A DNA stretch of 64,000 bases from Pseudomonas oryzicola (lineage in GTDB: Bacteria > Pseudomonadota > Gammaproteobacteria > Pseudomonadales > Pseudomonadaceae). The translations under genes and the position numbers were made by a program. The stretch is taken from NCBI RefSeq assembly GCF_014269185.2, contig NZ_JABWRZ020000001.1, forward strand, positions 769,001-833,000. Direction: 5' to 3'. The stretch's first letter is position 1, and each line of letters opens with the position of its first letter. Under the pieces are notes generated by a model. The model worked only from the letters and a program-made list of their open reading frames with translations. It did not search any database and was not told the origin of the DNA. This document shows, in pieces, positions 25,770 to 34,806 of the stretch.

Positions 25770-27836
25770 ATGACGCGTCCCGCCAGAATCCTCGCCTGGA
25801 CCTTCACCAGCCTGCTGACCCTGCTGGCGATCCTGGTGGTGGTCATCGCCACCTTCGACTGGAACCGCGTCAAGCCTCTGCTCAACGAGAAGGTTTCCGA
25901 AGCCCTGCAGCGGCCCTTTGCGATCAATGGCAACCTTGCCGTGGAATGGCGCACCGAAGCGGAAGAGGGCGGTTGGCGCGCCTGGGTACCCTGGCCGCAC
26001 TTCATTGCCGAGGACCTGAGCCTGGGCAACCCGGCGTGGCTCGACGAGCAGAAGATGGTCGGCCTGGAGCGCGTGACGTTCCGCCTGGCGCCGCTACCGC
26101 TGCTGTTCCGGCAGATCAGCATCCCGCGCATCGACCTGACCGGGCCCACTGCCAGCCTGACCCGTCTGGCTGATGGGCGTGCCAACTGGACCTTCGACTT
26201 CGGCCCCAAGGATGAGAACGCCGAACCTTCGAAATGGCAGCTGGACATCGGTGCGATCGGCTTCGACCAGGGTAATGTCAGTTTCGATGACCAAACCCTG
26301 AAAACCAGCATGAAGGTGCAGATCGACCCGCTGGGCAAGCCGATACCGTTCAGTGACATCGTCGGCAAGGCCAGGGCCGAGAAGACCGGTGCTGCGCAGG
26401 ATTACGCCTTCGGCCTCAAGGTGCAGGGCCGCTATAAAGGCCAGCCGGTGGCCGGGTCCGGCAAGATTGGCGGCCTGCTGGCCCTGCAGGACGCCAGCCA
26501 ACCGTTCCCGCTGCAGGCTGATGTGCGTATCGCCGACACCCATGTGGTGCTCGCTGGTACCCTGACCGATCCGCGCAACCTGGGTGCCCTCGACCTGCGC
26601 CTGCGCCTGTCCGGGGCCAGCCTGGGCAACCTCTACCCGTTGACCGGTGTGACCCTGCCGGACACCCCGGCCTATTCCACCGATGGCCACCTCAGCGCCA
26701 ACCTGCAAGCGCCGCAAGGGGCGATCTTCAACTACCAGGGCTTCAACGGCCAGATCGGTAACAGCGACATTCATGGTGACCTGGCCTTCGTTGCCAGCCA
26801 GCCACGGCCCAAGCTGTCGGGCAACCTGGTGTCCAACCAGTTGCTGTTCAAGGACCTGGCGCCACTGATCGGCGCCGACTCCAATGCCGAGCAGAAAGCC
26901 CGTGGCGGCGCCAGCAAGCAGCCGCAAGGCAAGGTTCTGCCGGTGGAGGAGTTCCGCACCGAGCGCTGGCGAGCAATGGATGCCGATGTTACTTTTGCCG
27001 GAAAGCGCATCGTGCACAGCGCGCAGTTGCCCTTCAACGACCTGTCGGCCCACGTGATCCTGGCAGATGGCCTGCTACGCCTGGAGCCCCTGCGTTTTGG
27101 CGTGGCCGGTGGCAACCTGGTGTCGCAGGTCCGCCTGGATGGCCGCAACGTGCCGTTGCAGGGGCGTGCCCGGCTGACCGCGCGGGGGTTCAAGCTCAAA
27201 CAGCTGTTCCCCGGTTTCGCGCCGATGCAGACCAGCTTCGGCGAGTTGAATGGCGATGCCGACATCACAGGCCGGGGCAATTCGGTAGCTGCGTTGCTGG
27301 CTACGGCCAATGGCGACCTGCGCATGCTGGTCAACGATGGCGCCATCAGCCGTAGCCTGATGGAGATTGCCGGGTTGAACGTGGGCAACTACGTGGTCGG
27401 CAAGCTGTTCGGCGATGAAGACGTGAAGATCAATTGCGCAGCAGCCGATCTGGGCATCAAGGATGGGTTGGCGACCACGCGCCTGTTCATCTTCGATACC
27501 GAGAACGCAATCATCTACATCAACGGCACGGCCAATTTCGCCAGCGAGCAGCTGGACCTGAAAATCACCCCTGAATCAAAAGGGCTGCGGCTGTTCTCGC
27601 TGCGCTCGCCACTGTACGTGCGCGGGCCGTTCGCCCAGCCCCGTGCCGGTGTGCAGGCGGTGCCGCTGGCATTGCGCGGGGCGGGGATGGTGGCGCTGGG
27701 CGTGGTGGCCGGGCCGGCGGCGGGCTTGCTGGCGCTGATTGCGCCCAGCAGCGGGGATGACCCGAACCAATGCACACCGTTGCTGCAGCAGATGAAGGCG
27801 GGCACTGCGCCAGCTGCAGTGAAAGGCAAGCAATGA
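25770..27836 (+). CDS. asmA: AsmA family inner-membrane protein
   Basis: A 688-residue AsmA-like protein with an N-terminal membrane anchor (ILAWTFTSLLTLLAILVVVIATF, about residues 6-28) and a large periplasmic part. AsmA-clan proteins are thought to form beta-groove bridges that carry phospholipids toward the outer membrane. The family core shows LTGPTASLTRLADGRANWTFDF early and the C-terminal AsmA region (FIFDTENAIIYINGTANF, DLKITPESKGLRLFSLRSPLYVRGPF). The start at 25770 follows AAGGAG at 25755-25760. Convergent with the ferritin-like gene. Confidence 0.93.
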   Translation: MTRPARILAWTFTSLLTLLAILVVVIATFDWNRVKPLLNEKVSEALQRPFAINGNLAVEWRTEAEEGGWRAWVPWPHFIAEDLSLGNPAWLDEQKMVGLERVTFRLAPLPLLFRQISIPRIDLTGPTASLTRLADGRANWTFDFGPKDENAEPSKWQLDIGAIGFDQGNVSFDDQTLKTSMKVQIDPLGKPIPFSDIVGKARAEKTGAAQDYAFGLKVQGRYKGQPVAGSGKIGGLLALQDASQPFPLQADVRIADTHVVLAGTLTDPRNLGALDLRLRLSGASLGNLYPLTGVTLPDTPAYSTDGHLSANLQAPQGAIFNYQGFNGQIGNSDIHGDLAFVASQPRPKLSGNLVSNQLLFKDLAPLIGADSNAEQKARGGASKQPQGKVLPVEEFRTERWRAMDADVTFAGKRIVHSAQLPFNDLSAHVILADGLLRLEPLRFGVAGGNLVSQVRLDGRNVPLQGRARLTARGFKLKQLFPGFAPMQTSFGELNGDADITGRGNSVAALLATANGDLRMLVNDGAISRSLMEIAGLNVGNYVVGKLFGDEDVKINCAAADLGIKDGLATTRLFIFDTENAIIYINGTANFASEQLDLKITPESKGLRLFSLRSPLYVRGPFAQPRAGVQAVPLALRGAGMVALGVVAGPAAGLLALIAPSSGDDPNQCTPLLQQMKAGTAPAAVKGKQ

Positions 27837-27838
27837 GG

Positions 27839-27857
27839 GGGGCTGCAAGGCAGCCCC
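27839..27857. terminator. GGGGCTGC hairpin between asmA and the ferritin-like gene
   Basis: GGGGCTGC-AAG-GCAGCCCC, an 8-bp perfect stem three bases after the asmA stop, shared by two converging genes. There is no T-run beyond TT. Confidence 0.65.
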
Positions 27858-27863
27858 TTGCAA

Positions 27864-28394
27864 TTACAGCCCCTGCAGCAGATCGGACATGTCGTCCGCG
27901 TGTTCTTCTTCCTGGGCCAGGATGTCTTCGAAGATCCGCCGCGTGGTCGGGTCCTTGTCACCAATGTACTGGATGATCTCACGGTAGCTGTCGATGGCGA
28001 TGCGCTCTGCCACCAGGTCCTCCAGCACCATCTCTTTCAGCGTGGCGCCTGCCACGTACTGGGCGTGCGAGTTCTTGCTGAGGTTATCCGGGTTGAAGTC
28101 CGGCTCGCCGCCCAACTGCACGATACGTTCGGCGATCCTGTCGGCGTGTTCGGCTTCCTGGTTGGCGTGCTCCAGGAATTCTTCGGCCGCTATGCTGGCC
28201 TTCACGCCCGAAGCCATGAAGTAGTGACGCTTGTAGCGCAGGGTACACACCAGCTCGGTCGCCAGGGCTTCATTGAGCAGGCGGATGATGCGCTCACGGT
28301 CGGCGTGGTAGCCCTCGGTCACGGCGCCGTTCTCGACGTGCTGGCGGGCACGCTGGCGCAGGGTTTGCACATCGGTCAGTTCAATCGCAGTCAT
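27864..28394 (-). CDS. Ferritin-like / bacterioferritin-type iron storage protein
   Basis: A 176-residue four-helix protein of the ferritin-like superfamily. Helix motifs LLNEALATELVCTLRYKRHYF, EFLEHANQEAEHADRIAERI and LEDLVAERIAIDSYREII, plus ILAQEEEHADDM, supply the glutamates and histidines of a di-iron ferroxidase centre. It resembles bacterioferritin and Dps-like (DpsL) proteins that store iron or detoxify peroxide. The chosen start is 28394 because GGAG sits 6 nt upstream; earlier ATGs lack it. It is 47 bp downstream of osmE on the same strand, which suggests joint stress control, but no promoter was identified. Confidence 0.88.
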   Translation of the reverse strand: MTAIELTDVQTLRQRARQHVENGAVTEGYHADRERIIRLLNEALATELVCTLRYKRHYFMASGVKASIAAEEFLEHANQEAEHADRIAERIVQLGGEPDFNPDNLSKNSHAQYVAGATLKEMVLEDLVAERIAIDSYREIIQYIGDKDPTTRRIFEDILAQEEEHADDMSDLLQGL

Positions 28395-28441
28395 GTTCAT
28401 CTCCGAAAGCATCAGGGTGGTCATGGCGTGTCCTGTGGGTG

Positions 28442-28783
28442 TCATGCGCCGTGGGCGGCGTCGCTGTCTTCCTGGCGTTGCTTGCAGGTCTTGAAGCCTT
28501 TGGCATCGACATGACCGGTGGCGTCGAAGCGCACGTAGTAGGGCTGCTGGTGGCCGTCGCGGTTGAGGATGTAGTCATTGCAGGTACCGCCGTGAGGCAG
28601 GTCCGTCACGTTGGACGGGCTACCGCCGATAGCGATGACCTTCTGCATGGTCATGCCGTTTTCCACCTGTTTGACCAGCGGTTCGTCGCGGTAGGTGACG
28701 TAATCCACGGGGTTTTCCGGGCGGCTGCCACAGGCGCCGAGGGTGGCGCTGGCCAGGAGGATTGCCAGGGTCTGTTTGTACAT
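28442..28783 (-). CDS. osmE: Osmotically inducible lipoprotein OsmE
   Basis: A 113-residue outer-membrane lipoprotein of the SmpA/OmlA fold. The signal peptide ends in the lipobox LGAC, with the lipidated cysteine at residue 18. The core VENGMTMQKVIAIGGSPS and GTCNDYIL closely resembles E. coli OsmE (KKGMSRAQV...GTCQTYIL). In E. coli the gene is induced by osmotic stress through RpoS. The start at 28783 places the signal peptide at the N-terminus; the longer reading lacks one. Confidence 0.92.
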   Translation of the reverse strand: MYKQTLAILLASATLGACGSRPENPVDYVTYRDEPLVKQVENGMTMQKVIAIGGSPSNVTDLPHGGTCNDYILNRDGHQQPYYVRFDATGHVDAKGFKTCKQRQEDSDAAHGA

Positions 28784-28904
28784 GGTCCCGCTCCTTGCAA
28801 AGGGTCTGTTGGGTTTGGAACCGCAGCGGGCGCCCAGAGTTCGATTGCGCTGCTGAATAGGGCCGCTGTAGTGTTGGCCGGTCGTCCACGGAAAGGGGCT
28901 GGCT

Positions 28905-29795
28905 ATGCAACAGGAATTGGCCACGCGATACCCGTTGGTGCTGGTACCGGGCATGCTGGGGTTCGTGCGGGTGGTCCTCTACCCCTACTGGTTCGGTATT
29001 GTGCCGGCTCTGCGCAAGGGCGGGGCGCAGGTGTTCCCGGTGCAGGTTTCGCCACTGCATTGCAGTGAGGTGCGCGGTGAGCAGCTGCTGGCGATCATCG
29101 AAGACATCTGCCAGCGCAGCAATGCCGAAAAGGTCAACCTCATTGGCCACAGCCAAGGTGCCCTGGACGCCCGCTATGCGGCTGCCAGGCGGCCCGAGCG
29201 GGTGGCGTCGGTCACCTCGGTGGCCGGGCCCAACCATGGTTCTGAACTGGCCGACTACCTGGAACGCAGGGCGCCTGGCGATTCGCCCCAGGGGCGCATA
29301 CTCAAGGCCTTGCTGCACGGTGTTGCCGTGCTGCTGGTATGGCTGGAAACCGGTTGGCGTCGCGACCCGTTGCCGGTGGATGTGCACGCCTCGCACCAGG
29401 CCCTGACCAGCAGCGGTGTGGCACGCTTCAACCAGGCGTATCCACAGGGGCTGCCAGATACCTGGGGCGGGGAAGGCGCCTATCAGGTCGATGGCGTGCG
29501 CTATTTCTCCTGGTCCGGTACCTTGCAGCCCGGCCTGACCGACCGGGGGCGCAACCGTTTCGATGGCAGCAACTACTTCTGCCGCCTGTTCGCGCGCAGT
29601 TTCGTCAAGGAAAAGGGCCAGTGCGATGGCATGGTCGGGCGCTTCAGCTCGCACCTGGGGCAAGTGATTGGCGACGATTATCCGCTCGATCACCTCGACA
29701 TCGTCAACCAGTCACTTGGTGCCATCGGCACGGGCGCCGAACCGGTGCGGCTGTTCACCGAGCATGCTGCCCGGCTCAAGGCCGCGGGCCTCTAG
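28905..29795 (+). CDS. Triacylglycerol lipase, no signal peptide
   Basis: A 296-residue alpha/beta-hydrolase of the bacterial lipase family I type. It starts directly with the mature-like sequence YPLVLVPGMLGF. The nucleophile elbow GHSQG places the serine at about residue 83. An aspartate in DGMVGR and a histidine in PLDHLDIVNQ complete the triad, next to a probable calcium site. Unlike P. aeruginosa LipA it has no Sec signal peptide and no Lif foldase gene beside it, so it is probably intracellular or folds unaided. Confidence 0.92.
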   Translation: MQQELATRYPLVLVPGMLGFVRVVLYPYWFGIVPALRKGGAQVFPVQVSPLHCSEVRGEQLLAIIEDICQRSNAEKVNLIGHSQGALDARYAAARRPERVASVTSVAGPNHGSELADYLERRAPGDSPQGRILKALLHGVAVLLVWLETGWRRDPLPVDVHASHQALTSSGVARFNQAYPQGLPDTWGGEGAYQVDGVRYFSWSGTLQPGLTDRGRNRFDGSNYFCRLFARSFVKEKGQCDGMVGRFSSHLGQVIGDDYPLDHLDIVNQSLGAIGTGAEPVRLFTEHAARLKAAGL

Positions 29796-29936
29796 CGACG
29801 GATCGGCGTGGTCCAGCGCTCGGCCAGCAGCACCCCCGAACATTATCGCCGCCAGGTGCGGGCAAGGCCTTGAGGATTCTTGGCTACACTCAGCTCGATC
29901 CCCGCGCATCGGGTGCGGAGCCAAGGAGACCACTTC

Positions 29937-30224
29937 ATGAAAGTGCTGCATATTCCTTTATTGGTAATGGCGGTGTTGTTCAGCGCCCAAGGCTTCGCTG
30001 CCACTACCGCGCAGCAGGAAAAGATGAAAACCTGCAACGCCGACGCCACCGCCAAGGCCTTGAAGGGCGATGAGCGCAAAGCCTTCATGAGCACCTGCCT
30101 GAAAAAGGAGGTGCCACAAACCCAGCAGGAGAAAATGAAGACGTGCAATGCTGACGCCACCAGCAAAGCCCTCAAGGGTGATGAGCGCAAGGCGTTCATG
30201 AGTGACTGTCTGAAGAAGAAATGA
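29937..30224 (+). CDS. PsiF repeat family protein
   Basis: A 95-residue exported protein with a signal peptide (MKVLHIPLLVMAVLFSAQGFA) followed by two copies of the PsiF repeat, QQEKMKTCNADATAKALKGD and a near-identical second unit, each with two cysteines. E. coli PsiF is induced by phosphate starvation; its function is unknown. No Pho box was identified upstream. The start at 29937 follows AAGGAG. A hairpin follows at 30254. Confidence 0.9.
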   Translation: MKVLHIPLLVMAVLFSAQGFAATTAQQEKMKTCNADATAKALKGDERKAFMSTCLKKEVPQTQQEKMKTCNADATSKALKGDERKAFMSDCLKKK

Positions 30225-30253
30225 CCTGCGCCTATGCCTGCACGCGTAAGGCT

Positions 30254-30284
30254 GGCAGACTGCGGGTCTTTCCCGTTGTCTGCC
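30254..30284 (+). terminator. Hairpin after psiF
   Basis: GGCAGAC (30254-30260) pairs with GTCTGCC (30278-30284), and CGGG/CCCG pair inside. There is no T-run. It may end the psiF-like transcript just before the AI-2E-family gene. Confidence 0.5.
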
Positions 30285-30295
30285 GTTGAGGCTGT

Positions 30296-31303
30296 ATGAC
30301 CTTCACCCCCCGCCAGGTCACCCTGGCCAGCTGGATTATCGTATTTGCCGGCCTGTTGCTGGCGTTGCCCCTGAAATTGCTGCCAAGCCTGCTGGCCGGC
30401 CTGCTGGTGTTCGAGCTTGTCAACATGCTCACCCCGCGGCTGCAGCCGCTGATTGCCGGGCAACGTGCCCGTTGGTTGGCTGTCGCGCTGCTTGGCACAC
30501 TGGTGGTCATTACCCTGACCCTGCTGATCGCCGGTGCCTTCAGCTTCCTGCTGCACGAGGCAGAAAACCCCGGTGCCTCGCTGGACAAGTTCATGGCCCT
30601 GGTGGAGCGTGCCCGCGGGCAACTGCCGCCGTTCATCGAAGGCTACCTGCCGGCCAGTGCGGCGGAGTTCAAGGTGGCCATCGGTGACTGGATCAAGAGC
30701 CACCTGAGCGACCTGCAACTGGTGGGCAAGGGCATGGCACACATGTTCGTCACCTTGCTGATAGGCATGATCCTTGGTGCCATCGTTGCCTTGCAGCGCA
30801 TCCCCGACATTTCCCGGCGCAAACCCCTGGCGGCGGCGCTGTTCGAACGCCTGAGCCTGCTGGTGCAGGCGTTTCGCAACATCGTCTTCGCGCAAATCAA
30901 GATCTCGCTGCTCAATACTACCTTCACCGGCATCTTCCTGGCGGTGGTGCTGCCGATGTTCGACGTGCACCTGCCGCTGACCAAGACGCTGATTGTGCTG
31001 ACCTTCCTGCTCGGCCTGCTGCCGGTGATCGGCAACCTGATGTCGAACACCTTGATCACCATCGTCGGCCTGTCGCTGTCGATCTGGGTGGCGGCGGCGG
31101 CGCTGGGTTACCTGATCGTCATCCACAAGGTCGAGTACTTCCTCAACGCACGGATCGTGGGCGGGCAGATCAGCGCCAAGTCATGGGAGCTGCTGCTGGC
31201 GATGCTGGTGTTCGAGGCGGCGTTCGGGCTGCCTGGGGTGGTGGCGGGGCCGATCTACTATGCCTACCTGAAAAGTGAGCTGAAGCGGGCCGAACTGGTC
31301 TGA
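30296..31303 (+). CDS. AI-2E family transporter (PerM/YdiK type)
   Basis: A 335-residue inner-membrane protein of the AI-2 exporter superfamily (UPF0118). It starts MTFTPRQVTLASWIIVFAG and has about eight membrane segments with the characteristic long loop after the third (about residues 100-160). The conserved LPVIGNLMSNTLI and FGLPGVVAGPIYYAYLK motifs are present. Family members include exporters of various substrates, and autoinducer-2 transport is not established for this one. Confidence 0.9.
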   Translation: MTFTPRQVTLASWIIVFAGLLLALPLKLLPSLLAGLLVFELVNMLTPRLQPLIAGQRARWLAVALLGTLVVITLTLLIAGAFSFLLHEAENPGASLDKFMALVERARGQLPPFIEGYLPASAAEFKVAIGDWIKSHLSDLQLVGKGMAHMFVTLLIGMILGAIVALQRIPDISRRKPLAAALFERLSLLVQAFRNIVFAQIKISLLNTTFTGIFLAVVLPMFDVHLPLTKTLIVLTFLLGLLPVIGNLMSNTLITIVGLSLSIWVAAAALGYLIVIHKVEYFLNARIVGGQISAKSWELLLAMLVFEAAFGLPGVVAGPIYYAYLKSELKRAELV

Positions 31304-31305
31304 TT

Positions 31306-31431
31306 CTTCAATAGCCTGTACCGGCCCCTTCGCGGGCTTGCCCGCTCCCACAGGGACCGCACAGTACCCAAGACCTGTGCAATACCTGTGGGAGCGGGCA
31401 AGCCCGCGAAGGGGCCGGCACAGGCTGAAGA
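31306..31431. repeat. REP pair with extended arms
   Basis: Two inverted REP copies with consensus cores (CTTCGCGGGCTTGCCCGCTC and GAGCGGGCAAGCCCGCGAAG) and outer arms that also pair (TCTTCA...AGCCTGT against ACAGGCTGAAGA). The element lies between two converging genes and could form a very stable hairpin. Confidence 0.9.
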
Positions 31432-31438
31432 GCCTGGC

Positions 31439-32710
31439 TCAGGCCACGCCGTAACGTTTGCGTGCCTCGATGGCCAGCCCGCTGCCAATGCTGCCAAAGA
31501 TGTTGCCTTCCACATGCCGCGCATTCGGCAGCATCGCCGCCACGCTGTTGCGCAGCGCCGGGATCCCGCTGGAACCGCCGGTGAAGAACACCGTGTCGAC
31601 CTGGGTCTCGCTGACACCCGCCTTGGCCAGCAGTTCGCTCACGCTGCCACGCACGCGCTCCAGCAACCCTTCGATAGCCGCCTCGAACAACGTACGGGAC
31701 AGGTCCACGCCCAGCTCGCGCTCGATGCGGCCGAGGTCGACGCGCCGGCTCTGTTGCTCGGTCAGCTCGATCTTGCTGGCCTCCACTTCCATCGCCAGCC
31801 AGTGCCCGGCACGCTCTTCGATCAGCTTGAACAGGCGGTCGATGCCCAGTGTGTCCTCGATGTCGTAGCGCATGCTGCCCAAGGCCAGCTGCGACTTCTG
31901 CGAGTACAGGGCGTTGATGGTGTGCCAGGTGGCCAGGTTGAGGTGGTAGCTGGTGGGCATCAGCGCGCCGCTCTTCATGCGGCTGCCGTAGCCGAACAGC
32001 GGCATCACGCCTTGCAGGCTCAGTTGCTTGTCGAAGTCGGTACCGCCGATGTGCACGCCGCCGGTGGCCAGGATGTCGCTCTGGCGCTCGGCGACCAGGT
32101 GGCGCTCGGGTGACAGGCGGATCAGGGTGAAGTCCGAGGTACCACCGCCGATATCGACGATCAGCACCAGCTCTTCGCGGCTGATGCCCGACTCGTAGTC
32201 GAAGGCTGCGGCAATCGGCTCGTACTGGAACGACACGTCCTTGAAGCCGATCTTGCGCGCCACTTCGGCCAGGGTGTCCTCGGCTTCCTGGTCAGCGGCC
32301 GGGTCTTCGTCGACGAAGAACACCGGGCGGCCCAGCACCACCTGTTCGAATTCGCGGCCGGCAGTGGCCTCGGCGCGCTTCTTCAATTCGCCAATGAACA
32401 TGCCCAGCAGGTCCTTGAATGGCAGGGCGCTGCCCAACACGCTAGTGTCGTGCTTGATCAGCTTGGAGCCCAGCAGGCTTTTCAGCGAGCGCATCAGCCG
32501 CCCTTCGTAGCCTTCCAGGTATTCGTGCAGCGCCAGGCGGCCATACACTGGGCGACGCTCCTCGATGTTGAAGAACACCACAGAGGGCAAGGTGATCTTG
32601 CCGTCTTCCAGGGCAATCAGCGACTCGACACCCGGACGGTGCCAGCCAACCGTAGAGTTGGAGGTGCCAAAGTCGATGCCCAGGGCGCGGGCCGGAGATA
32701 CGTCAGACAT
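31439..32710 (-). CDS. Hsp70-family molecular chaperone, YegD type
   Basis: A 423-residue Hsp70-like protein lacking the usual C-terminal substrate-binding domain. Nucleotide-binding motifs are ALGIDFGTSNSTVGWH (phosphate 1), LIVDIGGGTSDFTLIRL (phosphate 2) and VFFTGGSSGIPALRNSV (adenosine). The length fits the E. coli YegD group rather than DnaK (638 residues). It is divergent from cbpA, separated by 164 bp, which places an Hsp70-like and an Hsp40-like gene side by side. Confidence 0.92.
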   Translation of the reverse strand: MSDVSPARALGIDFGTSNSTVGWHRPGVESLIALEDGKITLPSVVFFNIEERRPVYGRLALHEYLEGYEGRLMRSLKSLLGSKLIKHDTSVLGSALPFKDLLGMFIGELKKRAEATAGREFEQVVLGRPVFFVDEDPAADQEAEDTLAEVARKIGFKDVSFQYEPIAAAFDYESGISREELVLIVDIGGGTSDFTLIRLSPERHLVAERQSDILATGGVHIGGTDFDKQLSLQGVMPLFGYGSRMKSGALMPTSYHLNLATWHTINALYSQKSQLALGSMRYDIEDTLGIDRLFKLIEERAGHWLAMEVEASKIELTEQQSRRVDLGRIERELGVDLSRTLFEAAIEGLLERVRGSVSELLAKAGVSETQVDTVFFTGGSSGIPALRNSVAAMLPNARHVEGNIFGSIGSGLAIEARKRYGVA

Positions 32711-32874
32711 GGGGAATGAACTTCCGGAGGCAAAACGGCCGCGCAGTGTATGCCAGTTGGCTACAGAATCAAGACCGGTCGTCTGCCCTGGAGCAAACCC
32801 AAAGCGGTCTTGAAAGGCTATGCTTGAGCCCTATCTTCAATGGCAACACGCACATTCACATTGGTGATCCATAG

Positions 32875-33825
32875 ATGGACTTCAAAGACTATTACAAGAT
32901 ACTTGGCGTAGAGCCGACGGCGGACGAGAAGGCGATCAAGGCCGCGTACCGCAAGCTGGCGCGCAAGTATCACCCCGATGTCAGCAAGGAGCGCGACGCC
33001 GAGGAAAAATTCAAGGAGGCCAACGAGGCCTACGAAGTGCTGGGCGACGCGCAGAAACGTGCCGAGTTCGACGAAATCCGCAAATACGGCGGCCAGCATG
33101 GCCGGCCGTTCCAGGCGCCGCCGGGCTGGGAAAGCCGTGGCGGTGGCGGCTTCGAGGGCGGTGATTTTTCCGACTTCTTCAGTTCGATATTCGGTGCCCG
33201 GGGTGGCAACCCCTTTGGTGGCGCCCGGCAACAGCAACGCAGTGCCGGCAGGCGAGGGCAGGACGTGGAGCTTGAACTGGCGGTATTCCTTGAAGAGACC
33301 CTGAACAAGGAGTCCAAGCAGATCAGCTTCCAGGTGCCGCAGACCAATGCGATGGGCCAGCGCACCGGCTTCACCACCAAGACCCTGAACGTGAAGATCC
33401 CGGCCGGGGTGACTGATGGCGAGCGTATCCGCCTCAAGGGCCAGGGCGCGCCGGGCAGTGCTGGCGGGGCCAATGGCGACCTGTTCCTGACCATTCGCAT
33501 GGCACCGCACCCGCTGTTCGATGTCGAAGGTCATGACTTGATCATTACCGTACCACTGGCACCGTGGGAGGCAGCACTGGGCGCCAAGGTGGCCGTGCCG
33601 ACCCTGGACGGCAAGATCAACCTCACCATCCGCCCCGACAGCCAGAGCGGCCAGCGCCTGCGCGTACCGGGCAAGGGCCTGGCCAACAAGAGTGGCGAGC
33701 GTGGCAACCTTTACGCGCAACTGAAAGTGGTCATGCCGCCAGCATCCGACGAGTCTGCCCGCGAACTGTGGACCAAGCTTTCCGAGAAGGCTGCGTTCAA
33801 CCCGAGGACACAATGGAGTAAGTGA
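32875..33825 (+). CDS. cbpA: DnaJ-like curved-DNA-binding protein CbpA
   Basis: A 316-residue class B J-domain protein. The J domain (residues 1-70) starts [14 protein letters not shown] and has the HPD motif in KYHPDVSK. It is followed by a Gly/Phe-rich linker ([19 protein letters not shown]) and two C-terminal substrate-binding domains, with no zinc finger. CbpA acts as a DnaK co-chaperone and nucleoid-associated protein. Its stop overlaps the region of the cbpM start. Confidence 0.96.
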   Translation: MDFKDYYKILGVEPTADEKAIKAAYRKLARKYHPDVSKERDAEEKFKEANEAYEVLGDAQKRAEFDEIRKYGGQHGRPFQAPPGWESRGGGGFEGGDFSDFFSSIFGARGGNPFGGARQQQRSAGRRGQDVELELAVFLEETLNKESKQISFQVPQTNAMGQRTGFTTKTLNVKIPAGVTDGERIRLKGQGAPGSAGGANGDLFLTIRMAPHPLFDVEGHDLIITVPLAPWEAALGAKVAVPTLDGKINLTIRPDSQSGQRLRVPGKGLANKSGERGNLYAQLKVVMPPASDESARELWTKLSEKAAFNPRTQWSK

Positions 33826-33827
33826 TC

Positions 33828-34133
33828 ATGAGCAGCACCCTGATCGTTCAACTGGACATGCGTACCTTGTGTCAGGAGGCCGACCTCACGGCTGACTGCG
33901 TGATCGAAATCGTCGAGCACGGCATTGTCGAACCCTCCGGGCGAACGCCGGAGGACTGGTTGTTCGACGATCAGGCACCGTTGCTGGCCAAACGCGCGGC
34001 GAAGCTGCATCAGGAGCTGGAACTGGAGTGGGAAGGGGTGGCGCTGGCGCTGGAGCTGTTGCAGGAAGTGCGGCAGTTGCGCAGTGAGAACAGCATGCTG
34101 AGGCAGCGGTTGGGCAGGTTTATCCAGATGTGA
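33828..34133 (+). CDS. cbpM: Chaperone modulator CbpM
   Basis: A 101-residue MerR-like protein that in E. coli binds the CbpA J domain and blocks both its DNA binding and its co-chaperone activity. The sequence LDMRTLCQEADLTADCVIEIVEHGIVEPSG and a C-terminal coiled coil (LELLQEVRQLRSENSMLRQRL) match the family. ATG 33828 lies 9 nt after GGAG; GTG 33822 overlaps the cbpA stop and is less likely. Cotranscribed with cbpA. Confidence 0.93.
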   Translation: MSSTLIVQLDMRTLCQEADLTADCVIEIVEHGIVEPSGRTPEDWLFDDQAPLLAKRAAKLHQELELEWEGVALALELLQEVRQLRSENSMLRQRLGRFIQM

Positions 34134-34141
34134 GGTTTGCA

Positions 34142-34248
34142 GGCCCGGCCTCTTCGCGGGTGAACCCGCTCCCACAGGGAGCGCACGATTCCTGAGATGT
34201 GTGCAGTATCTGTGGGAGCGGGTTTACCCGCGAAGAGGCTAGTACAGG
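34142..34248. repeat. REP pair after cbpM
   Basis: Inverted REP cores CTTCGCGGGTGAACCCGCTC and GAGCGGGTTTACCCGCGAAG lie between converging cbpM and the acetyltransferase gene. Both match the P. putida consensus well. Confidence 0.9.
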
Positions 34249-34259
34249 CAAAATCGAAT

Positions 34260-34775
34260 TCAGCTTGGTTCTGCCCCCGGGTTCAGCACCAGCTGCATGA
34301 AGGTCAAGTCCAGCCACCGGCCAAACTTCACCCCCACCTGCGGCATCTGCCCGGTCACCACGAAGCCCAGCCGCTCGTGCAGGCGCACCGACGCTGCATT
34401 GCCGCTCTCGATGGCCGCCACCATCACATGCTTGCCACACGCGCGCGCACGCTCGACCAGCGCTGCCATCAGCACCGGCCCCAGCCCCTTGCCACGCTGG
34501 TCGCCGCGGATATACACCGAATGCTCAACGGTAAGGCGAAAGCCCTCGAACGGCCGCCAGTCGCCAAACGACGCATAGCCCAGCACACCGCTCTCATCCA
34601 CCGCCACCAGGATCGGGTAGCCCTGCTGCGCACGTGCGGCAAACCAGGCCAGGCGGTTGGCCAGGTCCACCGGGTTTTCGTTCCAGATCGCCGTGGTGTT
34701 GCGCACCGCGTCGTTGTAGATGTCGAGGATGCCTGGCACGTCGGTAGGCAGGGCGTCGCGGATTTCATGACTCAT
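34260..34775 (-). CDS. GNAT acetyltransferase, phosphinothricin/methionine sulfoximine type
   Basis: A 171-residue N-acetyltransferase. The acetyl-CoA motif RGDQRGKGLGPVLMAALV is near residue 95, and the N-terminal IRDALPTDVPGILDIYNDAV and SVRLHERLGFVVTGQMPQVGVKFGRWLDL are typical of the PAT/Pita family. These enzymes acetylate glutamine-synthetase inhibitors such as phosphinothricin and methionine sulfoximine. Its place 31 bp downstream of urtE on the same strand may be coincidental, though both touch nitrogen metabolism. Confidence 0.9.
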   Translation of the reverse strand: MSHEIRDALPTDVPGILDIYNDAVRNTTAIWNENPVDLANRLAWFAARAQQGYPILVAVDESGVLGYASFGDWRPFEGFRLTVEHSVYIRGDQRGKGLGPVLMAALVERARACGKHVMVAAIESGNAASVRLHERLGFVVTGQMPQVGVKFGRWLDLTFMQLVLNPGAEPS

Positions 34776-34806
34776 GACAGCGTCTCGCAGGGGCGTTGCT
34801 TGCAGA

